Below are positions 8,086 to 16,342 of a stretch of DNA of 29,571 nucleotides, piece after piece; positions within the stretch are counted from its first letter, which is position 1, and each line of letters opens with the position of its first letter. Source of the DNA: Thraustochytrium sp. TN22 (lineage: Eukaryota; Sar; Bigyra; Thraustochytrida; Thraustochytriidae). Position numbers and translations under genes: made by a program. The notes below the pieces were generated by a model, which was given only the letters and a program-made list of their open reading frames with translations, searched no databases and was not told where the DNA came from. The DNA lies in contig JABLUY010000346.1 of NCBI GenBank assembly GCA_013306675.1, forward strand, positions 1 through 29,571, given 5' to 3'.

Positions 8086-9220
8086 CGCGCCGCGCCGCGC
8101 GCCCTCGCCGCGCGCGCCGCGCCGCCGCACCGCTCTGCCGCGCGCGCCCCTCCGCCGCGCCGCGCGAGCCTCGCCGCCCGAGCCGCGCCGCGCGCCGCCC
8201 GCCCAGCGGCCGCCGCCCCTTGCACGGGCCGGGCCCCTGCACGGGTCGCCGCCTGCTCGCCCGTCTCTCTGCGCCTCGCGGCTGCGCTCCCAGGCGTTGC
8301 CCGCCAGGCCTTCGCGCGCCTGCTGCGGGCCACAGTGGAGGGCTGCTCGCCCGCAGCGCGCCGCCGCCTCTCGTGATCGCCGCGCGCTGCGGTACGCGCC
8401 CAAGTCAGGCGCCTGCGCGGCGCCGCCCTGCCCTCGCCGCCGCCGGCCAGCGGAGCTCAGCTCAGCTCAGCTCGGCCGCGCGGCGCCGCCGCCCGGCCGG
8501 CCTCGGCCGGTCCTGGCCATGCCTGGCTGCCTGGCTGCCCGCCTGCCGCTCGCCGCCTGCCGCGCGCCGCCTGCAGCTTGCCATCGCTTGCTTTCCGGCG
8601 GCCGCGCCGCGCCCACAGCCCTTGTAGCAGCGGGCCCGTCCCGCCTGCTACACGCCGGGCCTTCTTCTCCTCGTCGGCCCGCCGCCGCCGCCTCGGACTC
8701 CGACCGGCGCCCATCACCACCGGCGTCGTGGAGCGCGCGCCGCCGAGGCCGCGCCGCCGCCTCGCGCAGCGCGGCTCCGCGCGGCTCCGGCGGCTTCATG
8801 CGCGGCGCTGCGCAGCGAAGAGAAGCCGCCGCTCGTCGCTGCTCGGCTCGGCGCGGCGCGGCTGGGCTCGGCGCGCGCCGGTGCCAGCCGGCGCCGGCGC
8901 GCCCACTGCACTGCTGGCCGGGCCGGCGTCCCGGCGAGCGAGCTGCTGGCTGTGGAGAGGCCGCGGGGCTGCAGCAGAGGCGCCGCGCTGCGCGTTGCAG
9001 GCGCGCGCGGGGCCCGGCGCAGGGAGCCCCGCGCGCGCCGCGGAGTCGCCGGTGCAGGGCAGCCCGCCAACGCCCGGGGCGCGCGCGCGCGCGGCCCTGT
9101 GAACGCGCCAAGACCGGCCGGGGCCACTACGCGCGCCGCTGCGCTACACCCCTGCGAAAGGCTGGGCGGCTGCGGCAGTGTGCAGGCGCCGCGGCGGCGC
9201 TGGGCGGGTCGCTAGATTAG
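8086..9220. other. Extremely GC-rich intergenic DNA upstream of F-box/P4H gene
   Basis: This stretch is mostly GCC, GCG and CGC tracts, with long alternating CG runs (for example near 9080) that favour Z-DNA, and a GCTCA pentamer repeat at 8456-8473. Open frames on both strands are long only because stop codons are rare at this composition. They consist of Ala, Arg and Pro and show no fold. No gene is called. Confidence 0.5.
8216..8245. promoter_or_regulatory. Paired TGCACGGG motif
   Basis: CCCCTTGCACGGG (8216-8228) and CCCCTGCACGGG (8234-8245) are direct repeats about 130-160 bases upstream of the F-box/P4H start codon. The same core recurs as an inverted repeat at 14598-14646. A transcription-factor site is inferred from recurrence and position only. 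Confidence 0.35.
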
Positions 9221-9810
9221 GTCACTAAAGTAGATCGAGGACTTGTTTTGGTGAGAACAAGAGGCCACTGGCATAACCCTAGTCACCTGACCGGCGACTG
9301 GCGTATTGGGTCCTTGGGCCGCCGTTGTGAGGCCTTGTGCCCGTCCCGATGCCGAGCCTTGGGCCGGGCCGGTGCGTGCTGGAGCAGCTCGCAGAGCTTG
9401 CGAGGCGGCGGAATTCTTTGAGAAGACCTCCAAGCTTCGCTCAAAGCTCGGCCTGGCCGCTGTCCTCGGCAACCTTGCAGCTGCTGGCAGGAAGGGCCTG
9501 AGACACAGGTCAAGCACCTCAGCGGGCGCTGTCATGAACAAGAGCGAGCAAGCGTGGCGAGCGAAGCGGAGCGGCATGCCTCGCTCGAAGCTTGACGGCT
9601 CGCGTTGTCACGCACGCTAGAGAGCCATGCCTTTCATGCCATCGTCACTCGAGATTTGGCTGGCTGACAGGCCGTTGCTTTTCCCCTCAGATTCGACCTC
9701 GGCATGGCCATGCCATACGCTCTTCGATGAGTACGGTAGGCACGCGTACCAAGTCCGACTGCTCCTGGTCGGTGTTCTTTCCATGCACTGCTACCAGGCT
9801 GGTCGCCGAG

Positions 9811-9970
9811 AGCACCAGACCGCACAAGGCCGCACAAGTCCGCACAAGGCCGCACAGGGCCGCACAAGGCCGCGCAAGGCCGCACAAGGTCGCGCAAAGC
9901 CGCACAAGGCGGCGCAAGGCCGCACAAGGCCGCGCAAGGCCGCACAAGGCCGCTCAAGACCGCAAAAGAG
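9811..9970. repeat. 10-bp tandem array with 20-bp higher-order unit
   Basis: Fourteen copies of a 10-mer, consensus CGCACAAGGC, occupy 9821-9960, with one degenerate copy at each side. From 9861 the copies alternate between CGCACAAGGC and CGCGCAAGGC types, giving five 20-bp dimers. The 10-bp period is close to one turn of B-DNA. All six frames are open or nearly so, producing 10-residue periodic peptides that are probably not translated. Confidence 0.9.
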
Positions 9971-10181
9971 CTTGGGACTCGGCGTCCTCGGATCCACTGC
10001 AAGCTCCTCTCGAGTCACGCTCAAGCCGCGCCCGGCCGCAGGTCGGGTATGATCTCGCGCTCGAGTCCGGCTTCATCTCGCGATCGAGCATCGCCATCGG
10101 GCTCTTCTCGCGCGTGTCATTGGCATGTGAGCGCCGCGAGCTTCGAGTCCGCGTCGCGCCGCGTCTGAGTCGCGCTTGGTC

Positions 10182-10193
10182 GTTGACGTCAAC
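10182..10193. promoter_or_regulatory. TGACGTCA palindrome (CRE/bZIP-like)
   Basis: GTTGACGTCAAC is a perfect 12-bp palindrome containing the TGACGTCA core bound by CREB/ATF-type bZIP factors in other eukaryotes. It lies 24 bases before the RING-CH start codon, so it may sit in the leader rather than the promoter. Confidence 0.35.
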
Positions 10194-10216
10194 AAAGCCT
10201 GACGAAGAACCAACCC

Positions 10217-11368
10217 ATGGAGCCGCGCGACCCGGCGGCGGCGGCGGCGGCGGGCGAAGCGGCGCGGGGCGCGGCGAGCGACCGCCCGGCGTGGTCCGTG
10301 ACGCTTCGCAGCGTGAATGGCGGCGGCGACGTGCGCTCGACCGTGGGCGTGGCCGACGCCGTGGTGAGCACGGAGGACGTGCAGGCCGCGGCAGAGGAGG
10401 TCTTCGGCTGGCACGACGCGCGCATTGTGCACGAGGGCCGCGTCATGTGGCCCGGCATGCTCGTAGACCTGCGGGAGTCCGCCTCGGTCTTCGTGGCCGT
10501 GCCGAGGCGGCCGTGGTCCGCGGCAGCACCCGAGGCGCCGCAGCTGCCGCGCGACGGCGAGGGCCGCGCGCACGGCGGCGCGGCCTCGCTCGAGGGCCTC
10601 GCCGCCAGGGCGGCCTCATGGATGTCGCCGCCCAGCGGCACGGCGCAACACGACGCCGAGGACCTCGCGTGCCGCATCTGCTTCCAGGGTGCCGAGGATG
10701 GCAAGCTCATCTCGCCCTGCATGTGCCGCGGCACGATGCGCTTCGTGCACGTTGAGTGTCTCAACAGCTGGCGCCTGCGTGCGCCCAACCAGTCGGCTTA
10801 CTTCCAGTGCTCCCAGTGCGGCTTCAAGTACCTGTTGGCAAGGACCAAGGCGGCCGACCTCATTGAGCTGATTTCCAAGGACCGCGTCTGCGCCTTTATT
10901 GCTGCCACGCTCCTGCTCGTGTCCGTGCTGGCAGCCACCTCGCTGCTGCGCATCACACACACCGAGGACCTCGTGAGGGCATATGTGCGAATGCCAGTGT
11001 ATTATCGCGGGTCGAGTCAGGTCCTTGCGAGCCTCCAGACGGCCGTCGACGCGGTCTGGGCGGGCCTCGCCGTGGTTGGCGTTGTCGGCGCGCTCGTCCA
11101 TTTTGCGCACATCATCGACGAGCAGTACTGGCGCATTCGCCGTCATGTCAATCTCGTCGAGTTCTTCTGGTCCAACCCGAATGTGCTCTTCCTCGGTGCG
11201 TCACTCGCCAGCCACAGTCAGGATTCTCTCTCGCGCACCCTCCTTGTCATTGGCCTGGTCTACTGTAATGTGCAGCTCTATCACCATCTCAAGCGAGGCG
11301 CCGTCTTTTTGCTTCAGACCTTTGGCGAGCGGATCCTCGAGCCATGGGCAAACGGCAGCTCCACATGA
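10217..11368 (+). CDS. Membrane RING-CH (MARCH-like) E3 ubiquitin ligase with ubiquitin-like N-terminus
   Basis: 383 residues, ATG at 10217 in CCCATGGAG context. Residues about 26-96 look like a ubiquitin-like beta-grasp fold: strand WSVTLRSV, helix STEDVQAAAEEVFG, then ARIVHEGRVMWPG and the final strand SVFVAV. The RING-CH (C4HC3) finger spans about 152-201: CRIC, CMC, HVEC and CSQC in the right order and spacing. Three or more hydrophobic segments follow (about 225-244, 278-300, 340-356), so it is an integral membrane protein with the finger facing the cytosol. RING-CH ligases pass ubiquitin from an E2 to membrane cargo or ER clients. Substrate and compartment cannot be read from the sequence; there is no signal peptide. 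The Ala-run at the start is low complexity. The finger assignment is firm, the ubiquitin-like part moderate. Confidence 0.88.
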   Translation: MEPRDPAAAAAAGEAARGAASDRPAWSVTLRSVNGGGDVRSTVGVADAVVSTEDVQAAAEEVFGWHDARIVHEGRVMWPGMLVDLRESASVFVAVPRRPWSAAAPEAPQLPRDGEGRAHGGAASLEGLAARAASWMSPPSGTAQHDAEDLACRICFQGAEDGKLISPCMCRGTMRFVHVECLNSWRLRAPNQSAYFQCSQCGFKYLLARTKAADLIELISKDRVCAFIAATLLLVSVLAATSLLRITHTEDLVRAYVRMPVYYRGSSQVLASLQTAVDAVWAGLAVVGVVGALVHFAHIIDEQYWRIRRHVNLVEFFWSNPNVLFLGASLASHSQDSLSRTLLVIGLVYCNVQLYHHLKRGAVFLLQTFGERILEPWANGSST

Positions 11369-11926
11369 ATGATAGAATGCAAGCCTGCATGCTGCTATGG
11401 TTGCGCCTGCCGCCTGCAGTCGGGCAAGCGCACGACCGTGTTGAGACTCTGAGTAAAGCACGAGGCTTCCTCGCGGCAACTGGACTGCCATAGCACAAGC
11501 TGTAACCTATTCTAGAGACGGTACTCCAAAAGGTTGACCTCGCCGTGAAAGAATCTGCGTTTGAAAAGGTTCACCGTCAGTGCGGTGCATGCTTCTCGCA
11601 CACGACTTTCGTGATGCCTGCGTCGCATCACTCTCGCAAGGCAATGCCATTTGGTAGTCTCAAGGCTTTTGGCATGCGTTAGAAAACTATCACATGTCAT
11701 CAGCGCAAAGGGTGTGTTGTGTGAGCAGAGAAGAGAAGGGAACAGCAGAGCAGAAAAGCGCAAACTGCATGTCCTCCCTCTGCTCGCTTCCTCCCCGGCC
11801 CGCCCGGGTATCGCTCATCTGCCAAAATTGTGCAGGGAGGAGACTCTCGAGCGGAGGCCGGGAGCGAGAGGAAGTTCGACGGCGCACGCCAGTCCAAGAT
11901 GCCTACAAACTCGTTGCGAGCTGAGG

Positions 11927-11957
11927 TTGTGTTGTTGTTGTTGTTGTTGTGTTGTTG
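11927..11957. repeat. TTG microsatellite
   Basis: About nine TTG units with two GTG interruptions, in the convergent 3' flank between the RING-CH and importin-alpha genes. Confidence 0.8.
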
Positions 11958-12251
11958 ATTTGATGCTTGCCTTGCTTGGTAGGACAAAAGCATGTGAAGT
12001 GTGCGCGCACGCAAAAGCGCGCGCACGAACGCGCCGTGGTGCGCGTGTGTAGTGTGGCTCTTTGCTCGCAAAGGCCTGTCTGTGTGATGAGCATGCTGGA
12101 AGCTGGCGGAGAAGGACAAAAGGTCCAGTGGCCGTGAGTGCAGCAGCTCGTATAATGCGAGAGGGTCGCGGTGGCACAGTATGTCACGCGCGGAGTCTCC
12201 CGCCCCAGCCTCGCACGGCTTGCCGCGCGAACGTGTGTTGGGTTGTGTGTG

Positions 12252-12278
12252 GTGTGTGTGTGTGTGTGAGAGAGAGAA
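12252..12278. repeat. GT then GA microsatellite
   Basis: About eight GT units pass directly into five GA units, in the 3' flank of importin-alpha. Confidence 0.8.
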
Positions 12279-12356
12279 GTTGTAAGTGTCGTGTTGTTGT
12301 GTAATGCCCGAGCACGGCGGCAAGCAGGAAAGGCTTTGCTTGCTCGCGCAAGGGTT

Positions 12357-12380
12357 GTGGTGTGGTGTGGTGTGGAGTGG
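12357..12380. repeat. TGTGG pentamer microsatellite
   Basis: Four to five copies of TGTGG, ending about 40 bases before the importin-alpha stop codon as read on the plus strand. Confidence 0.75.
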
Positions 12381-12418
12381 TGCGCCGCTTCCCTGGGCTG
12401 AGCCATGTAGACACGCAT

Positions 12419-14062
12419 CTATTGCATGTTGTTGAAGGAGAAGCCACCCTGGCCGCCCTGGTTGTCCGGCTGGCCGCCGAAGGGCGCGCCCGGGGGGTTG
12501 CCGCCCATGGGCTGGCCGAAGGAGAACTGCTGGCCCGAGTTGTCCACGTCAGGGCCGTCGTCGAGGTAGTCGTCGTCGGACTGGAAGTAGGTGTTGTAGA
12601 TCTTGGTGGCCTTCTCGGCGACGTCGCTGTCGGAGGACTGGGTGAGCTCGAAGATGCGCTCGTCGCCCTGCTCCTCGATGATGCTCTGCGCGAACTGGTT
12701 GACGCCGGTGGTGGCCTTCTCCTGCTCGCCGACCTTGAGGATGTTGTCAAGGCCCTCGAGCGCGACCTTGCGCACGCGCTCGTCCGGGAGCTGGATGAGG
12801 TCGCAGTAGGGGCGGATGCAGCCGGCCTTGACGAGCACCTTGATCTGCTCCGGGGTACCGCCCGAGGTGGCGTTGGAGATGGCCCAGGCGGCCTCCTTCT
12901 TGATGTCAAGCTCCTCGTAGTCGAGCATGTAGATGAGGATGGGGATGATGTTGCCGTCGATGACAGCCTGGATCTGCTCGCGGCTGCCGGCCGTGATGTT
13001 GGAGATAGTCCAGCAGGCCTCCTTGCGGATGCCCTTGCGCTCGTGCGTGAGCAGCACGAGCAGGTGCAGGAGCGCGCCGTTGGCGACCACCACCTGGGTC
13101 TGCAGATCGTCGCCCGTGACAATGTTGCCCACCGTGCGCAGCGCCGGCGTCTTGACGACGGTGCTGACGTGCATGAGGAGCTCGATGCAGCGGCGCACGA
13201 CGCCGCTCTCGATGACCGCCTGGATGTTCTCGTTGGGGCCGTCCGAGAGGTAGGAGAGCGCCCAGCAGGCGTCCGTGAGCACGTCGACGTCCTTGGAGTA
13301 GATGAGGTAGGCCAGCGAGGCGAGCGCCGGGCGCACCGTCTCAAAGTCCGGGGGCGGCCGACCGCGGCAGAAGTTGGAGAGGGTCCAGGTGGCGTTGCGC
13401 AGCATGCTGAGCTTGGCGCGGTCGTTGATCTGCGCCAGGAGCGCCGGCAGCGCGCCGCAGTCCAGCACCTGCTTGCGGCACTCGTGGCCGTCGCCGGCGA
13501 TGTTGCCGAGGGCCCAGACGGCCTGCTCGCGCACGTCCTCCTCGGGCGAGGAGAGCAGCTGCACGAAGATGGGAATGGCGCCGGCCTGGATGACCATCTT
13601 GGTCTCCTCCGGCGTGCCACTGGCGATGTTGGTGAGCGCCCAGGCGGCCTCGAACTGCAGCCGCGGGTTGTCGTTGCGCTGCAGGAACTGCACGAACCGC
13701 GGCACCACGCCGCTGTCAATCACGTTCCGGATGGGCGGGTCGTGCTCGATCGAGAGCAGCCGCCGAAAGTTCTTCGTGTGCACCAGCCACTCCTGCGGGT
13801 TGTTGGACATGACGCCCTGCACGTAGATGGGGATGTCCGCCTGCCGCGGCTGCGGCGCCGCGTTCCCGCCCGCGCCGCCGCTCGCCATCTCCGAGGGCGC
13901 ATTCTCGCGCCGCCGCTGCCGCAGCCGGTCGGCCTTCTTCTGCTTGCGGATCTGCACCGACGTCTCCTCGCGCTGCTTGCGCGCCTCCAGCAGGTCCACG
14001 CCGCCCTTGACGCTCTCGCCCGTGCCGCCCTGGCCGGCGCCCAGGTCGTTGAACGCGGACAT
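12419..14062 (-). CDS. Importin subunit alpha (karyopherin alpha)
   Basis: 547 residues, ATG at 14062 in GAGGATGTCC context; the frame upstream is low-complexity leader. The N-terminal importin-beta-binding domain (about residues 26-55) has the basic helix [20 protein letters not shown] followed by RQRRR. About ten armadillo repeats follow, recognisable by the W-x3-N ladder that binds nuclear localisation signals: [53 protein letters not shown] and [12 protein letters not shown]. The C-terminus has the acidic DDDYLDD patch and a Gly/Phe tail (FSFGQP, GGFSFNN) as in plant importins alpha. Length is typical. It carries classical NLS cargo with importin-beta through the nuclear pore and is recycled by CAS. 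No intron is seen. It diverges from the methyltransferase gene across about 950 bases. Confidence 0.98.
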   Translation of the reverse strand: MSAFNDLGAGQGGTGESVKGGVDLLEARKQREETSVQIRKQKKADRLRQRRRENAPSEMASGGAGGNAAPQPRQADIPIYVQGVMSNNPQEWLVHTKNFRRLLSIEHDPPIRNVIDSGVVPRFVQFLQRNDNPRLQFEAAWALTNIASGTPEETKMVIQAGAIPIFVQLLSSPEEDVREQAVWALGNIAGDGHECRKQVLDCGALPALLAQINDRAKLSMLRNATWTLSNFCRGRPPPDFETVRPALASLAYLIYSKDVDVLTDACWALSYLSDGPNENIQAVIESGVVRRCIELLMHVSTVVKTPALRTVGNIVTGDDLQTQVVVANGALLHLLVLLTHERKGIRKEACWTISNITAGSREQIQAVIDGNIIPILIYMLDYEELDIKKEAAWAISNATSGGTPEQIKVLVKAGCIRPYCDLIQLPDERVRKVALEGLDNILKVGEQEKATTGVNQFAQSIIEEQGDERIFELTQSSDSDVAEKATKIYNTYFQSDDDYLDDGPDVDNSGQQFSFGQPMGGNPPGAPFGGQPDNQGGQGGFSFNNMQ

Positions 14063-14167
14063 CCTCCCCTGCTCCTTCTCCTGCTCCCTCTCCCGCGCCG
14101 TACCCTGGATACAGCCCAGGCCGTTCGTTCCTCGCTCCTCCTCCTCCTCGGCTTCGCCGCCTCCGGC

Positions 14168-14206
14168 GGGCGCGCGGGCGCGCGGGCGCGCGGGCGCGCG
14201 GGCGGG
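14168..14206 (+). repeat. GGGCGCGC octamer array, G-quadruplex and Z-DNA prone
   Basis: Six GGG runs separated by CGCGC (four times) and then by a single C. This fits a G-quadruplex with 5-base loops on the plus strand, and the alternating CG favours Z-DNA. It lies about 105 bases upstream of the importin-alpha start codon. Confidence 0.65.
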
Positions 14207-14531
14207 CGCGGCGGCGGGCGCTGCGGCGGGCGCGCGGCGGGCTCGTGCGCGCGGCACTGCGCGGCGCGGCGGCGCGGAGCGGCGCGGGCGGAGCGCGGCC
14301 GAGCAGCGAAGGCGGTCTGCTCTGCCTCGCCTCGCGAAGGCCGGCCGCGGCCAGCGCTTTCCGCGCCACTTGCGCGCCGCTGCGGGCGCGCTGCGGGCCT
14401 CGCGCGAGCCGCGCTGTGGGCCTTCGCGCGCCCGCGCCACACCGCCGCCGCGCCCCGCGCAACCGCCGCTATCCTCGCTGCGGGGCGCGCGGCGCCAGCC
14501 CGCCCCGCAGCCGCCCCCACCTGCCCCCCTC

Positions 14532-14552
14532 CCTCTCTCTCTCTCTCTCTCT
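14532..14552. repeat. CT microsatellite
   Basis: About ten CT dinucleotides in the divergent promoter region between importin-alpha and the methyltransferase. Confidence 0.85.
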
Positions 14553-14597
14553 GATCCCCCCTCTCAGCGCCGCCAGCACCCGCCCGACCGACGCGGC

Positions 14598-14646
14598 GGC
14601 CCTTGCACGGGGCGGGCCCGTGCAAGGGCCGCGGCCCGTGCACGGG
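14598..14646. promoter_or_regulatory. TGCACGGG inverted-repeat cluster
   Basis: GGCCCTTGCACGGG (14598-14611) and its exact reverse complement (14617-14630) form a perfect 14-bp inverted repeat with a 5-base spacer. A further 12-bp perfect palindrome, CCCGTGCACGGG, sits at 14635-14646. The same core occurs twice at 8216-8245. It may be a regulatory site for the divergent pair, or a hairpin. This is inferred from symmetry and recurrence. Confidence 0.45.
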
Positions 14647-14860
14647 GCGGCGCCGCGGGGGCGCCAGCCAGGGCGGGCAGAGCAGAGCGGGCAGAGCAGC
14701 GAGCGGGGCGCGCGCGCGCGGGCGGCGGGGCGTGGAGCTGCAGCTGGAGCTGACAAAAGAGGGAGCTGCAGAGGGAGCGGGCCGGGGATCGCACAGGGCG
14801 AGCTGCTGGAACTGCTGCTGCGTTTGGCGATCTCAAGAGAAGGTCGTAGTGCTCCTGGTC

Positions 14861-14932
14861 CTGCTGCTGGTGCTGCTGGTGCTGCTGGTGCTGGTGCTGC
14901 TGGTGCTGCTGGTGCTGCTGGTGCTGCTGCTG
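14861..14932. repeat. CTGCTGGTG-type tandem repeat
   Basis: About eight imperfect copies of CTGCTGGTG, or its CTGGTG and CTGCTG subunits, lie about 80 bases before the methyltransferase ATG. They read as Leu/Val on plus and Gln/His on minus and are most likely leader sequence. Confidence 0.8.
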
Positions 14933-15013
14933 AGGTGGGGCCGCTGGTCGCCGCGCCTCTGCGCTGTTTGGGACTTGAAGCGAGCGGCGCTGTCGACTGC
15001 CGCAGTGCCGAGC

Positions 15014-16204
15014 ATGGGGCGTGGGCGGCGACGGCCGCGCGAGGGCAGCCAGCAGCAAAAGGCGCGCGGCTGGTTTGCCAAGGCGGCAGAAGAGGTCCAG
15101 GAGGGCGCCAAGGTGCCCCCCAAGGCGCGCGGCTGGTTCTCATCGCCTGCGGAGAACAAGTCGCCGGCGACGAAGACCAAGAAGAGGGGATGGTTTGACG
15201 CTTCGCAGCAGCCCTCCTTGCAGGCAGGGAAGCGGCGTCGCGGCGAGCCCGCGGGCGAGCCCGCGGCAAATGTCCAGGTCGACCTCCTGGCGGGCCCGCC
15301 GGCGCTGAGCAAAAACCAGGCGTCGCAGCAACCAAACTCCTCGCAGGCTCGCTCGCAGGCTCGCTTGCAGGCTCGCTCGCAGGCTCGCTCGCGGTCAGCG
15401 CAGGCTCGCACGCAGCCGGCGTCCACCGCCGCACGCTTCCCTTACGAGGTAGACCCCAAGGATCATTGCGAGACGCCGCGGGAAGCGTTCACGGATGTGG
15501 CGCCACTGCTGGAGGCGGTGGCGAAGCAGCTAAAGAAGGCGCCCGCGCGACTCAAGATTTACGACCCGTACTATTGCGCGGGCCGCTCGGCGCGCACACT
15601 GGCGCTCCTGGGCTTCCACGACGTGTATAACCGGTGCGAGGACTTTTACGCCAAGCTCGACGCGGACGATCTGCCCGATTTTGACGTGGTGGTCACGAAC
15701 CCGCCGTTTAGCGGCGACCATATGGAGCGCCTGCTGCGTTGGGTGACGGAGACCGGCAAGCCGTTCTTCCTGCTCATGCCCAACTTTGTATACACCAAGC
15801 CGTACTACGCGTCGAGCTGTGGGTCCACGCAGGTCGCGCTGCTCGTTCCTCTGGCGCGAGGTCGCTACAAATTCCTGCCGCCGGCCTGGGTGGAGGCCGC
15901 GGCCGGCCCGTCCTCCGTGGCCAAGGGCAAGGCGGCAACCTCGCCCTTCCTTGCCTTTTGGTACTGCTGGGCGCCCGGCCTGGTCCGCTCGCTCGCTCCT
16001 GCGTGCCCGACCATTCACACGGTGTCCGCTGTGCCCAAGCACGAGGAGGATTACTACCGCGCGCAGGGGCTTTTGCTCTGCGCGACAACTGCCATGTTGC
16101 CGCAGGAGGTGCGAGGCGAGCTCGACACGACCCGGCGCAGGCCCAATCCCAAGGTGCGGAAACGCATTGCACGTCTGCGTGAGGAGCTCGTTGCTCGGTC
16201 TTGA
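15014..16204 (+). CDS. Orphan NPPF-motif SAM methyltransferase with three RGWF motifs
   Basis: 396 residues from ATG 15014, the only ATG in the open frame. Residues 1-140 are disordered and basic and carry KARGWF (16-21), KARGWF (37-42) and KKRGWF (56-61), then an SQAR-type repeat (110-131). The folded part (about 142-396) begins YEVDPKDHCETPREAF. IYDPYYCAGR (182-191) fits the SAM-binding motif I position, VYNRCEDFY the motif II/III region, and DVVVTNPPFSGDH (224-236) is the catalytic motif IV (NPPF) of amino-methyltransferases acting on DNA, RNA or protein nitrogen. TSPFLAFWYCW is a further conserved-looking block. The catalytic residues are intact. I believe similar uncharacterised proteins exist in stramenopiles and algae. 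The substrate is unknown. No signal peptide; nuclear or cytosolic location is likely from the basic tail. Confidence 0.8.
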   Translation: MGRGRRRPREGSQQQKARGWFAKAAEEVQEGAKVPPKARGWFSSPAENKSPATKTKKRGWFDASQQPSLQAGKRRRGEPAGEPAANVQVDLLAGPPALSKNQASQQPNSSQARSQARLQARSQARSRSAQARTQPASTAARFPYEVDPKDHCETPREAFTDVAPLLEAVAKQLKKAPARLKIYDPYYCAGRSARTLALLGFHDVYNRCEDFYAKLDADDLPDFDVVVTNPPFSGDHMERLLRWVTETGKPFFLLMPNFVYTKPYYASSCGSTQVALLVPLARGRYKFLPPAWVEAAAGPSSVAKGKAATSPFLAFWYCWAPGLVRSLAPACPTIHTVSAVPKHEEDYYRAQGLLLCATTAMLPQEVRGELDTTRRRPNPKVRKRIARLREELVARS

Positions 16205-16342
16205 TTTCAGTGACTGCCACGCACCGTGACGTCTCCTCTTTTCCCTTGCGAGCTCTTTCTTTGATGCTTACCAATTTAGAAATGCCCGACGCACGCTCTT
16301 TGAAACAGGAGCGAGTAATCAACGAGCACGAACAGCAAAATA

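Larger units (their letters stand above)
9221..10216. other. Upstream region of RING-CH gene, with possible small ORFs
   Basis: It holds the 10-bp array described separately and an AT-richer part around 9221-9330. One plus-strand frame (about 9395-9620, including EFFEKTSKLRSKLGL) has coding-like third positions but no ATG before 9534. A second, ATG-started frame (9627-10052, 141 codons) runs through the array and looks ordinary only in its first 60 codons. Neither is supported well enough to call. Confidence 0.35.
11369..12418. other. Convergent intergenic region with microsatellites
   Basis: These are the 3' flanks of the RING-CH and importin-alpha genes. It is clearly less GC-rich than the genes. 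It contains AAAAGGTTGACC and AAAAGGTTCACC as a near repeat about 37 bases apart (near 11528 and 11565), a TTG run, GT/GA runs and a TGTGG run. No gene or structured RNA is recognised in either strand. Confidence 0.5.
14063..15013. other. Divergent promoter region, importin-alpha / methyltransferase
   Basis: Very GC-rich. It holds the GGGCGCGC array, a CT run, the TGCACGGG inverted-repeat cluster and a CTGCTGGTG array, each listed separately. The frame upstream of the methyltransferase ATG stays open for 411 bases but contains no ATG, and its translation (Leu/Val runs from the CTG repeat) does not look real. No extra gene is called. Confidence 0.5.

Noticed and set aside
5989-8376. 795-codon open frame on the plus strand
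   Set aside because: It is antisense to the F-box/P4H gene. It exists because GC-rich codons of the real frame contain few stop triplets on the other strand; the protein is Ala/Arg/Gly-rich without a fold.
7943-9220. 425-codon plus-strand frame in the GC-rich gap
   Set aside because: Composition is only Ala, Arg, Pro and Ser with no pattern. Open frames occur in all phases here because stop codons are scarce.
9811-9970. CRISPR-like array
   Set aside because: The 10-bp units abut with no spacers and the genome is eukaryotic; it is a minisatellite.
12084-12170. Box C/D snoRNA candidate (GTGATGA near 12085)
   Set aside because: No CTGA box or terminal stem was found within a suitable distance.
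12362-14554. 730-codon open frame on the plus strand
   Set aside because: Antisense shadow of importin-alpha. The minus-strand frame has unmistakable armadillo repeats.
14603-15013. Upstream extension of the methyltransferase frame with Leu/Val repeats resembling a membrane segment
   Set aside because: There is no ATG in frame, and the hydrophobic run is just the CTG/GTG microsatellite; the same repeat reads Gln/His on the other strand.
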